DNA from: Parus major
Lineage: Eukaryota; Chordata; Aves; Passeriformes; Paridae
Direction of reading: 5' to 3'
Assembly (NCBI RefSeq): GCF_001522545.3
Contig: NC_031773.1
Span: 38,321,188 to 38,385,187 of the forward strand
DNA: 64,000 bases
Positions 27,841 to 38,652 of the stretch are shown one piece after another. Each line of letters opens with the position of its first letter. Position 1 is the first letter of the stretch. The notes below the pieces were generated by a model that saw only the letters and a program-made list of their open reading frames with translations, made no database searches and was not told the DNA's origin. Both the position numbers and the translations under genes were made by a program.

Positions 27841-29445
27841 CTGCAGGAATTAATCAGGAAAGGTTATTAGTCCAAGAAAAGAAGGAAGATGTGCCAATAT
27901 CCTCATGTGTTGAAACTCATTATTCCCTAAATCCATTAGAACTTCCAAAAAAACTCTTGTGACAAGGTTGCTGTGAAATTAAATTTTAATAAAAATGTAG
28001 GAAGAATCTCAGAAGTTTATATATTTGTTTCATTCTGATAATGCACTGCAATTTCTATCTAGAAAAAATCCTGGTTTAATATTTTGAGGGGGTGTAAGCT
28101 TTACTGCCAAAATTGTTGTTTCCCTACTGTGAAATGTTATAGCAATTCGTTCTGGTTTAGAAGAAAAAAAGGTCATAAACTGCAGTCTAGCTGCAACAAA
28201 TTTGTTAAATGAAACTAATAGAAAAGAAGTACAATTAGCTAAAAGCTTTAAATCAAATTCCAGAACTTGGCAGACTTCCCATTACCCAAAAACAAGTGCT
28301 GAACTGAGAAGAATTCATTACAAAATCTGACAAGGACCTCAGACTGGTAGCTAAAACATGGCCAATAATGATTTAGTATCAATCCCACAGTTCCACAAAG
28401 GAAAAATAATTGTTCTTATTACAAATCAATAAAATACTAGACACTGCTTTTCTGTAGTTGTTATTCTTTACACTCTCGTGCTGTAATGGCTCACTGAGCA
28501 ATCTCACAGGAAAGGAGCGATGACTGTTTTTGATATTAATCCCTAATTTCTTTTGCAGGGTCTCCATGTGTAATGGGTGGTTGCACATAACTTTTTATTT
28601 ACTGTATTTTTGTCTGTGTACATATATGCATATGAAGTGGTTTTAATTTTAAAAAATCTTATTTTTTTTCAAAGAAGTTGATTACAGTGTCGTAGTCTAA
28701 CAAAACCAAAATAAACTGACATTTCCAAAGATGGAAGAGCTAAGGATAGAGAGATTCCTTCAAGTCCCCAGTGAAATAAGTTAATGTGGCTGCTGTCATG
28801 GGCTGGGCTTGGTTAGTCAAGTCAGATACTGGAGCAGCCAAGTTAAAAAACCAGAGGAGCAGCAAGAGAGTGAACTCCCAGCTGCCAGTTGCTTGGGGCA
28901 TGCTGCAGGTGCCCATGGTGGCAACAGCATGCTCCCTTGGCTGGTGGTGGACAGTGAGAAGATAGCAGGTTTTGAGGGAGTGTTACCAGGATTAGAAATT
29001 GAACAGAGAGGGAAAATCACTGCGGAGCAGACTTTCCATAATAAATGTACTTGAGTAAACATGTAGCACACGGGGTATAGATAACTTTCCTCCCAGTCAT
29101 ATCATGAAACACAGATGAGGTGGTTGGAGTGACAAAAGAAAAATCAAGGAAATGTTGGAAAGGCAGCAGGAGTTTTTTTCAGGTTAAATTTCACCTTGGT
29201 CAAAGAAATACCCATTTTTCAGTTTTGAAAATATTAGTGTTTAGCATATTGTCTCATGGGTAATCAAACACACACGGTGCAAATCAGATTGGAACTCACA
29301 AAAGGGAACCAAAGCAGCAGCATCTGCTTCTGCTTCAGTTCCAGCAAACTAAGGAGTAAAGTTACAGAAATAGAATGACATCTATCCCTAAATAAAACAT
29401 TATTTTACTGGGTTTTTTTAAATGTTTGGTGGGCCATTGCTATGC

Positions 29446-29463
29446 AAAAAAAAAAAAAAAAAA
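29446..29463. repeat. Poly-A tract
   Basis: Eighteen consecutive A follow GCTATGC. No retroposon body is recognised next to it. Confidence 0.9.
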
Positions 29464-30790
29464 GGATATGCAAGAAAGGTAGAATAAATTACACAGATCA
29501 TACAGAAGGCTCACATATTAAGATCTTAAATAAAGTTAATAAACCAAGCACCTCAGTGAGTTACAGAAGCCTCTGTGAATGGCTCTCAACCTTAGAACTC
29601 AGCTGCAGATGATCCAGTGTCTAGGCTGGTACAACACGGTTTTTGTTCTCTCCTACTCAGGAAACTCTTACGAAGGTAAAAGAAAGTATGTGAGCTAAAC
29701 CATGCAAAAACCTGAAAACACAAAGGGTAATAGAAAACAGAGAATCTGTAGAAGGCAATAGGACAGAGGAGAGGTGAAGCCCAAGGAGCAACCACGGATA
29801 AACCTTTCCTTCTTTCTGGCAATAGTCTGGTGAGGAAAGGCTCTACTGCTGCTTCAGTGAAATGGGAGTGAATATATAGATGCTTTGCTTAGTAGCTCAT
29901 TAGTCTTTTTTTCCCTAGTGATAGATAATAAATAATGGCTTTCTCTTAAATTACATATACCCAGCTTCTCCCTGTGCAAGGTAAAAATCCAATGAAAGTG
30001 ACCCAGAGAGAAGGTTATATCTGAATTAGTCTTCCAGTCCAAACAATAAAAATATAGTATGGGATCTGTATTACCAATGACTCAACCAGGAGAGCAACAC
30101 TGACTGGGATCTGCTGAAAGAGATACAGAAGCAGGAAACACAACTGAAATGAGAGACTTTAATTACTCTCTGACAGACTAGACAAATGTCATATCCGGAT
30201 GTGAAATAGAGAATTTTTAGATAACATCAGTGGCTCCAGGAAGAAATAGAGAGCTGATTAGGGAGCCTGCAGTAAGAAATGCAGCACTGGGCTGGGTTGT
30301 GAGTAAAGGTTTGTTCCAAAGTGTTCCAGGTATAAGGCATCTCTGTAGTGCTGCCATTGGGAAATGGCATTTGAAAATGCATAAAATAATCATAATAAAG
30401 GACAACAGTCAACTAAATTGGAATGAATACAGAAATCAGCAGGTTTCTGTTGATAGGACCTTCTAGGGACTGTTTCAACTCTCACTGTCTTCTCCACCAA
30501 AACATCTTCCACTGTGTGAAGCCAGACTTGTGAGCACACAGAGAGGCTTAGCCTGTCTCCAGACCACCAAAGGTCTTACCATGGGCTTTTCTGAAGGAGG
30601 GTCAGGTCCATAACCAGAGTGTCCTGTACTTCAGGAAGTGTATGGACTGTGTGACTCCTTGATTTTGGAAAATACTGGCCCTGATAAGGTGCAGGAGAAA
30701 GCATTTAACCTGATATGAAACTTGTCAGATAAGACCAAAGGGAAAAAACCTGATTATCCTTTATGTTCAATGAAGCCTTGCTGTCTGTAG

Positions 30791-30874
30791 AAAGCAAAAC
30801 GAAAAAGACAACAAAAACAAATAAACAAACAAAAAATAGGACAGAACAAAAAACCGAAACCAAACAACAACAAT
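30791..30874. repeat. A-rich low-complexity tract
   Basis: The plus strand is almost entirely A with scattered C and G (AAACAAATAAACAAACAAAAAATAGG and similar). It is consistent with a decayed (CAAA)n or (CAAAA)n repeat or an old A-rich retroposon tail. No body of a known element is visible upstream. Confidence 0.8.
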
Positions 30875-33070
30875 GTCCATAAACAAACTGGAGAGAGTAA
30901 TCTCTAAAAGCAAAATTTCAAAAGGTCAAGGGTGATTGTTCTCAGGCAGGTTTCCCAGCATACAGTTCTGTGTTACAAAAGAGAGCTCATGCTCCATTTC
31001 AGCTCTAAGGTAGGGCCTCTGTTTTCCTCTCTTTCACTCCTTTCCAGCCCCTGTTGAGCAGGCAGTGCATTGAGCAGCATCAGGCATTGCCCTGCTGAAG
31101 TCAGGTGGCTGTGCTGCTGCTGAGCTTCTCTCTGCAGCCATCCCACATCACTCTGCACTGCCTTCCCCAGGCTTCCCACTGCTGCTTCCACTCAGAGCTG
31201 AGCTCCCCTTAATGGCAAGCTCCTAGCCTGGCTGTCCCCTCCCAACAACCAGGGACAGCAGAAGGCAGATATAAAAAGAAAGAACAAAATAATGAAAGGT
31301 GTCTGAAGATGGTTCAAAAAACCACCTAAATGTCAGCTTGCTGTATTAATCTTAATATTTGTGAATGTAGTTCTAACACCTTATGAGCTTAGGCATCCAT
31401 TATTTGCTTTGCTGGATGGGTCTTACTGACTACAATTTAATTTTATATAACATCTTTCCAGTCTCTAAATTTTTTCAAGTATTAAATAATAGGGGAAAAG
31501 CAAACAAAAAAAAATATAGAGAAGAAAGAATTTGGGTGGGTGAGTAGGCAGGAAAATAGAAGATAAATTTTTCAGCTAAAATTTGAAAATTGAGTTGATG
31601 AGGCAGAGATACAGAGAAATACTTTCTGCAGTGTATTTGCATTACAGGAAGATATATAAAAAGATACATAATAAGATGTTTTTGCAACGTGACAGCTATC
31701 ATGCTTTCCAGGCAGTCAGCTGTCTGACTGTGTTCACATGGGAATCTGTATCCTTTGGAAGCTGAAAAAAATTCATGTGAAGTTGCATAAAGTTTTGCAA
31801 TGTAATCTGTTCTGCATCATCTCTGTTTGCTTTTCTTATGCTTGTGTTTCATAATGACATCCATCATCACAAACCACAGATATTTCTACTTAGATTTTAA
31901 TTTTCTCTTGATTACATAATTCCTTTTTGTTGGTTGGCCACAAGTTGTTATGTCAGATAGCCAAGTAGAAATTTTATAGAGAAATCGTGTCTAAATTGAT
32001 GCTAAGGATCTGTAGTAATAACCAGATATTCAGTGCCATACTTTGGCAAAGATTATATGCTAATATTATCGCTTTCCAATCACTTCATGCACAGCCACTC
32101 ATTTATTCAGGAACTACTTGACAATTTTAAGCTCCTTTATACTGTGTGTTTTACATCTGGATAGCTGTGGCTGAATCTTCTATTCAGTTGCTGGAAAATG
32201 AGGCCAAGCCTTTCTCCAGATTTATGCTCACTCTAATTATTTGAAGGCCTATCAAGTACTGTTAAAAACACCCTGTCTTTAAAGCTTCATTTCTGAGCAT
32301 CCTATATTGAACAAGTCTCTGTTGTTTTACTGTGTGAGAACCCTGACACATTTCTGAACTCTGATACAAAATCAATAAAATGGGGGCAAGGCAGGGTGCC
32401 AGGATGGAGCTCCATGTGCACTCTTCTTGATCACAAACTGGTAGAAAGCCCATCCCTTCACTGCAGGGCAGTGCTACAACTGCTTTTCTCTCCAACACAC
32501 CATGACAAGCTGGCTGCCAAGCAGGTGGCAGGTAAGGCAAGCAGCAATACCTCATGTGGAGGGAGGGAACTGGAGATGGGCGCTTCTCTGCTTTGAATTT
32601 AGAAGATCTTGATGTTGAACATGTGTATGAACATGCCAAAGGAGCTGATGTGGATATCTCACATGCAGGAAATGAGAACAGGAAGACTTGCATTCAAATT
32701 TGTTCTGAATATTTCAGGATTCATCTGATTTTCAGGATTTCACTCCTAAGAGTCTTGAAATATTTTCCGCTGTCAACTCCTCATTAATACCTTTCTATTA
32801 AGTCTTGTGTATTTAATTTTCTGATGGAAATTTTCTTCTACATTCAGACCTGGAGCTGCAGCTCAACCCAGACATGCAGAAGCACCTTTAATCCTTATTC
32901 TTGGTATTGATGTGCTGACTTCACCCTCTGTGCAAGTTTGCCAACAGAATATTTACTCAGGTCCTGAGCTGGTTGTGCAATTTAAGCTGAGCTCTGTACT
33001 GTAGCAGCATTACTTTTTCTGTACCTGGGCTTGCTAGTTTCCATCTAGCACACATATAACTACCTTCTTA

Positions 33071-33112
33071 ATTATATATATATATATTATTTTTTTTATT
33101 ATTTTTTTTTTT
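33071..33112. repeat. (TA)n run passing into T-rich tract
   Basis: A short alternating TA run (about 9 units) is followed by T homopolymer segments broken by ATTA. It lies about 40 bases before the pentanucleotide array, so the two form one low-complexity block. Confidence 0.9.
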
Positions 33113-33149
33113 GCAATTTACAAAGAGACATCTTTCATGATCCTTCCCC

Positions 33150-33400
33150 TCTTTTCTTTTCTTTTCTTTTCTTTTCTTTTCTTTTCTTTTCTTTTCTTTT
33201 CTTTTCTTTTCTTTTCTTTTCTTTTCTTTTCTTTTCTTTTCTNCTTTTCTTTTCTTTTCTTTTCTTTTCTTTTCTTTTCTTTTCTTTTCTTTTCTTTTCT
33301 TTTCTTTTCTTTTCTTTTCTTTTCTTTTCTTTTCTTTTCTTTCCCCTTTTTTTCTTTTCTTTTCTTTTCTTTTCTTTCCCCTTTTTTTCTTTTCTTTCCT
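33150..33400. repeat. (CTTTT)n pentanucleotide microsatellite, with one N
   Basis: Eighteen perfect CTTTT units run from 33151 to 33240. A CTN interruption follows, with the N at 33243, then about nineteen more perfect units to about 33338. The last part is degenerate and carries the block CCCCTTTTTTTC twice (starting 33343 and 33378), exactly 35 bases, or seven units, apart. One strand is pure pyrimidine and the other pure purine. The Lys/Glu/Arg and Phe/Ser/Leu open frames over this block are artefacts of the repeat. Because of the N and the purity, the true length in the genome is uncertain. Confidence 0.97.
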
Positions 33401-33444
33401 AGTTTTAAAGGCAGTTTGCAAAGGATATCTGGTATTGACACTTC

Positions 33445-33575
33445 TACTTTATCTAAGGAAACTGAGGACAGGAGCAAATGCCTGTGGTCATCTGGTAAAC
33501 CACTGGCTGAACCAGAAATAGCACCCAGAAATCTTGCTTGCAGTCCCAACCCTGATCTTCTGGTCCATGTTCCCT
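33445..33575 (+). mobile_element. Possible ancient MIR/CORE-SINE relic
   Basis: The segment opens TTTATCTAAGGAAACTGAGG and continues with TGGTCATCTGGTAAACCA, GCTGAACCAG and CACCCAG. The order and spacing resemble the core of MIR-type SINEs (AGGAAACTGAGG, GGTCACACAGCTAGTAA, GCAGAGCC, GAACCCAG). These are old amniote elements that survive as diverged fragments in birds. The match is by eye, with many differences. It could be coincidental, and it adjoins a microsatellite. Confidence 0.35.
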
Positions 33576-36500
33576 CCCACACAGATGAAGAGCTACACTT
33601 CCACCAAAATGAAAGGCTACATAATCCACAACAGCTCTAAAGTTGTGTCCCAAATGTTCACCTACCAACAAAATAAATGAATGACATGCCCAAGCGGTGT
33701 GTAATATGTGTAATTCACAATTTTATTCTCTATTTCTGTATAGCAAAAAGGAAGGCAAGAAATGAAAAATAAGCAAATTTTTTCCTTTATTGCAGAGAGG
33801 CTTAATAAAATGTGTAGTGTGGACACAATATTTCCTATGTAACTGATCACAAAATTCTGTAAACAGAATCTGTATTACAGAAGAAAATACAACAATTTGT
33901 CACAGAATAAAAAATATATATACTAAAAAATGTGCATATCTCCCAAATGACATACCTGAGCTACTATTGCTATCAATGTTCACTTGTAATTCAAGAAAAT
34001 AAAACTGTGTATTTGAAAAAAAAGAAGCAGATCTGTCTTACAGGATTTTAGCTCAAGGTTCATTGTTTTTCCTACAGATCTCACACAGTTCAAGGCATTG
34101 TAGGAAGTTGCTTTTTCAATATTATTTTTGGGACTTCTGATTTAAAAAATAACTCACAGAACTTTGACTACAGCTTCTATTTCACATAATTTGTAAAATA
34201 GTAATTATTTGTCATCAAAACACCGCATTTGCATTGAAAGGAATAAACATTTTAAAATCAGCATTATTCACTTCTTTTTCAAAAGCATTTCTGTTGACTT
34301 TTAATTATTTTATGTGAAAAATAAATATTCTGAAATTTCAATTTTTTTAAATTCAATATGTAATACCAGCCAGGATAAGCAGCATGATATCCAGCTTTGG
34401 AGTAACAACTTTGGAGCTATCAATTGCCAACACACCAGATCATTTCCCATGCAGGGCTTGTTTACACCTGATCTTGTGGGGCAAGAGATGAGTAAAGTAT
34501 TTCCTTCCCTTGAGGGGATATATGTCTCTTGCCAAAGAACTTTCCCTGGGCAGTATACATGTAAGTGTACCGAGAAACAGTTCCCATGATGAGCTATTAT
34601 GATGGTTCAAAAGAAACTGCAGAGACAGTACAATGGCAATTGAAGGTTTTTCAGTGGTGTCTCATATATTTGCACTTCATAACAGAAACTAAAAACATGA
34701 AATGACGCACAGAAGTGCAGTAAAGTGTCTAAAATATGCACTGACGTTTTAAGAATATGCCCACAGAATATTAAATAAAGGCCAAGTTCATGTTGCTGCT
34801 GAGTAGAACCAACTTGTGTTCTGCTTTAGAAGCCATGAATGTCCTGAAGGGGTTTGGGCCCTGAAGCACACACACCAGTGAAATGATGATTACTGTAGAG
34901 AGATATGGAACCTTTTAAAACATGCCAGAAGTTCAGTTTTGAGAAATAATGTCTGGTTTTTAACAGGATGGTCTAATTTTTAATAGCAGCCTTTCTTATT
35001 ACTTATTAAACTGCATGCAGCAGTGCAGAAAGGACTGCTGCTGGTGGGTGAGTGTTGAAACTTCAAATTCCTCCTTTGCTAAAGCTGAGATCTTGATCTA
35101 TAATCCCATCTTTCTTTACTTGCCAGTTCCTTGCCAGTTTCATTGTCATTCATCTAAAACTGCAGCAGGAATTCTGTTCTGCTGTTTGATTGTCCTTGGT
35201 CCCTTCCATCTCTCCATTAGACAATCATCCCTTAGAGCACCTTTGGCCGCAATTTCTCCATGGCTGGAATTGCTCCTATGATTGAAGTGAAGCTCCACTT
35301 CTCATGCTATTTATATATTTATCTGGATTCACTTATATTCTTGTAAATTCATTTCAGCCTGGAAATCATGTTTCCCACTTGATCATGACAATTTATAGCA
35401 GTAACTAGAGAACTCTTAGGCGGGAATTTGCCAAAACAAGTTAGTGCAATCCAAAGCTATCCCTTACCACAGCTCAGCAGTGGAAATGGGGCAGGGATCA
35501 CCCTCAGCTGGCCACAGGCTGTTTGCAAACCATTCACTAGCATGGACCCTGTGCTAGTATGCAGCCACTGAGTCTAATACGAGTGTAGATAACAGAATTA
35601 TCCCTCAAGCAATTATTTCCAGTTAAATCATCTCATTTTTTATTTTTTTTTGTCGTATTGCACATCTTGATATTTGTATACAGCCTGTGTCATCTAAAAG
35701 TAGCTATGAATGCAGAGAAATTAGCAACTTGGTAAGTACATTCCAATCCCCATCATCTTTACTTGTATTCTTTCTCTTCTTCCACTTCTCTCATTCATTG
35801 CTGTTTCACTTCATTCTTTCTCTGCTTTCCACAGTTTTGTGTACTAGTCAATTTTTTATATCTCTTCCATCAGTCTTTTTTGTCTCTGTTGTCTCCCCTG
35901 GCAGGACCTTTCATCCCACACTGGCTTTTTGGCCTGGGTTCCTGTCTAGGAGTATGTTTCATGGTAAAGACTCACTCTTCTCCCTGCTCCAAGATAATTA
36001 AGATTTTGTTCACCGTCTTCCACTCCTTTTAACTGCCTTCCATCAACTTGATTACAGAGTTTCCATTTCCTTCGGATTATTTCCCTTTGCTGTTTTATTA
36101 ATTTCCTTTATTTGAGCTGAAGTACTGCAGTAATATAATCTCCTGTCTCAGTAAGTTACATCTAATAACTATTCTTTCTTCCCTTTCTTCTCCTGTTATT
36201 TCACAGTTGCTGTGAACTGGGTCTGCAGATGCATGGATCTGGGCATTATAAGCTGGGCTCTGCATCAGCTGGAATAGTGATTTCCACTTTGGCTATTGAT
36301 CCTTCTGCTGCAGCCTGTGCCAGCTGTGGCTGGTACTTCCCACTCAAAAGCTGGCTGGTAATTGAGCTACCCTGCTCAGTTTCAGTTTCAGAAAAGACTG
36401 GATGCATATTTGTAGCTTCAAATCTGTAAGGATTTTCATATAGGTAAAAACTTTAGAGAGGTCAGAAAGGACTATTTTTTGATACATGCAAATCTGGTCT

Positions 36501-37182
36501 GCGCTGAAGGCTTGTAGACCTCCCAGAAATGCCACTAAAGAATGAAAGTAACATATTCTGGGCTCCATAGTGCAAACCAATACACTTCCCTCATTCAAGA
36601 TAAGAAGTCACCTCTCCTCCCGTATACCCTAAACCTTGTGCTGTTTCACCTGCTAGATGAGACTGCTGTTATTTATTTATTAAAATTTATTTTTTTTTTT
36701 GCTGTATACTTGTATACCTGTGACAAGTCTTTCTGTCATGATATCAAAACATATGAGATCACAGTACCCAATTTGTGAAGGCTAAATTATTTCACAACAA
36801 ACGACAATGAAGAGCCGGAACAGATAAAGTACAAAGAGATGCTTAGAGAGCTGGCTCTTTTCACCCTTGGCAAGAGAAGGGTAAAGGAGACCTCACTGCT
36901 GTCTTCTGCTGCTTGATGGTAGGGTGAAAAGGAGCCAGAATGTAAATCTTCTCAAAAATAGAATAGTGGTAAGATAAGAGGTAAAACATACAAATTACAA
37001 CATATGAAATTCTTTGTTGATCACATAAATGTGTTTTGAACATTTGTCATATCATGTCTGAGCCAGATGTATTCTAAACATGCAGCTACTGAGGAATCCT
37101 GTAGACTTTTTCTTCCACTACTTATAAGATACAATTCCACACAAATGGAAGATCTCCATGATTATATATTGGGGTGTGTATA
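33576..37182. other. AT-rich noncoding stretch, no recognised gene
   Basis: No gene or identifiable transposon is seen. Frames over the T/C-rich stretch near 35687-36032 read as Phe/Ser/Leu strings and are explained by base composition. A GC-richer, CTG-rich patch lies near 36200-36370 without recognisable content. Confidence 0.6.
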
Positions 37183-37265
37183 TTCTGGAAGAGTCTTGTC
37201 TCTATTGTGAAAATGTTGATATATACATATAAATAGGTGTATATATATAGGTATATATAAACAGG

Positions 37266-37302
<37 letters not shown>

Positions 37303-37356
37303 CTATTTATATGTATATATCAACATTTTCACATTAGAGACAAGACTCTTCCAGAA
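37183..37356. repeat. Long near-perfect inverted repeat, PATRR-like hairpin
   Basis: The left arm 37183-37249 and right arm 37290-37356 are reverse complements over 67 bases with a single mismatch (37205 opposite 37334). The spacer of 40 bases (37250-37289) is nearly all A/T and includes part of an (AT)n run. The outer 20 bases of each arm (CTGGAAGAGTCTTGTC and complement) are not AT-biased. The remainder is increasingly AT-rich toward the centre. This architecture resembles the palindromic AT-rich repeats known in vertebrate genomes, which extrude cruciforms. A small non-autonomous terminal-inverted-repeat element or a hairpin RNA is also possible. No convincing flanking target duplication was seen. 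Confidence 0.95.
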
Positions 37357-37417
37357 AATTTCTGAGCTGGGACAAAAGTTGCTTGCAAGCTCTCAGTATT
37401 CCATGCAGAGCTTGGAG

Positions 37418-37530
37418 TCATAGAATCACAGAATCATTAGCATTAGAAAAGAACTCTAAGATTACCAAACACTTACACAGCACTGCCAGGTGCTAAATCA
37501 TGTCCATAAGCACCACAGTCATACATGACG
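37418..37530 (-). mobile_element. CR1 LINE 3'-end fragment, reverse orientation
   Basis: The plus strand starts TCATAGAATCACAGAATCATTAG, the reverse of the 8-base tail repeats that end avian CR1. It continues with AAAAGAACTCTAAGATTACC, GCACTGCCAGGTGCTAAA and CATGTCCATAAGCACCACA, all close to the CR1 3' untranslated consensus read backwards. Only the last hundred or so bases remain, as usual for 5'-truncated CR1 copies. It carries no coding capacity. Divergence is visible at many positions, so the insertion is old. Confidence 0.85.
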
Positions 37531-38473
37531 GGAAGGTTTCTTGCAAGAATCATAAATTGTCCACAATTTATCAAAAGTTATAAAATTCTATATATTGACT
37601 AAAGACATCCTTCACTAGACATCAATCAAGAAAAATGAGTGAGACATTTGTCCTTCAGTCAGAGCTGTGTCAGTTGTTTTTCAGTTCCACTCATGAAAGG
37701 GTGATGAGCAGCCATGCACTCGGCCCAAACCCAGCAGCAAGGCCAAGGTAGGGCCCCATGTTGCCCTGTGTAGTAACACATCATGGATCTCACTGCCAAG
37801 ACTGAGAAAGATTTCTATCAGATTTCAGTTATGCCCTTAGCCCCTGACCGTTTTGTTTATTGGCATGATCCCTTCCAAAGCCAAGAGCCCAGGAGTTATT
37901 ATAGGACAGCACTGAGAAGCCATCCAGTGGTAGACATGTCTCTCCAACAAAGTTTTGCAGCTACTTTTGTAAGAACTTCCTAAATTATGGCATTTCCCTT
38001 AATATAGGATTTGCAAAAGGCACATTGGGAAGGAAAATTGCACTGCATATCCAACAGAATGGAAGATGAAAGTGGAGAATGGAAGCAAAAAAGTTTCTTT
38101 ACAGTCCAGCTATTTAGTCTTAGAGCCATTTTTCCTGTAATATGCTTTCTGTTAAATATACAAACTGGAAAAAGATATAGCTAAGAGTTGAATGCAGAGA
38201 TAAACGTATCACTAGCTCAATCTGACCTAAAAGGAAATTGCATATTTTTCCTGGTTCTCCACAGAACTATAAGTAACTAAGCGGATTCATAAAGAACATA
38301 CCAGTATTTGAAGCTCAAGAAATACTCAGATGCTGAAATGACTAAAAAAAAATTTTAAACATACAGACACCAAGTTCTGTTAAAATGAAACCAAGTGCAG
38401 TAAATGAAGAGCGGCTTTTTCTAGATGATTCACTATATTTACCATGCCCTTAAAAAGAGGTCTTTTCTTTCAC
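37531..38473. other. Noncoding stretch, no recognised gene
   Basis: A 66-codon frame at 37783-37983 (+) has protein-like composition. No splice-site-bounded exon structure or homology was recognised, so it is not called. Nothing else identifiable lies here. Confidence 0.5.
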
Positions 38474-38652
38474 CTCAGTTTGGGGAGGGAGTGGTATAAA
38501 CTGTCATCATGATTTCCCAAACCAGCTTCTTCAGGTCCGTAAATATGCTGAATCCCTAGGGAAACAATGCTAGGATTATGCTGCTCCTCCACAAAATTAC
38601 TCAGCTGTCTGGCATTATTATAGACATCTGCAAAAGAGTACAGCTGGTCTTG
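38474..38652 (-). other. Candidate coding exon (unrecognised)
   Basis: On the minus strand, a frame ends at the donor AAACTGAG|GTGAAAG. Two acceptors are possible: ATTCCCTTCAG, starting the exon at 38652, or the better pyrimidine-rich CTCTTTTGCAG, starting at 38627. The translated stretch is polar and protein-like (NNARQLSNFVEEQH, then HIYGPEEAGLGNHDDSLYH). It has no low complexity and is unlike the hydrophobic chance frames around it. It leaves two bases of a codon at the donor, which fits the single leading base of the 27662-27840 candidate. I do not recognise the protein. It could also be a fragment of a dead pseudogene. Confidence 0.3.

Larger units (their letters stand above)
23663..33070. 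other. AT-rich noncoding stretch, no recognised gene
   Basis: About 9.4 kb with no assignable gene. It contains one exon candidate (27662-27840, -), a poly-A tract and an A-rich tract, listed separately. GC-richer patches lie near 28800-29050, 31010-31260 and 32380-32680. They contain short overlapping frames, but no protein or repeat I can name. Other open frames are short and not protein-like. Confidence 0.55.

Noticed and set aside
33068..33640. Lys/Arg/Glu-rich and Phe/Ser/Leu-rich frames up to 167 codons
   Set aside because: They are read through the (CTTTT)n array, whose 5-base period lacks stops in these frames. This is repeat artefact, not protein.
35687..36032. Ser/Phe/Leu-rich frames of 104 and 89 codons
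   Set aside because: They come from a pyrimidine-rich strand where stop codons are rare, with two phases open at once.
37783..37983. 66-codon plus-strand frame with protein-like composition
   Set aside because: No splice-bounded exon structure, no recognised family and no partner frame. Too short to call alone.
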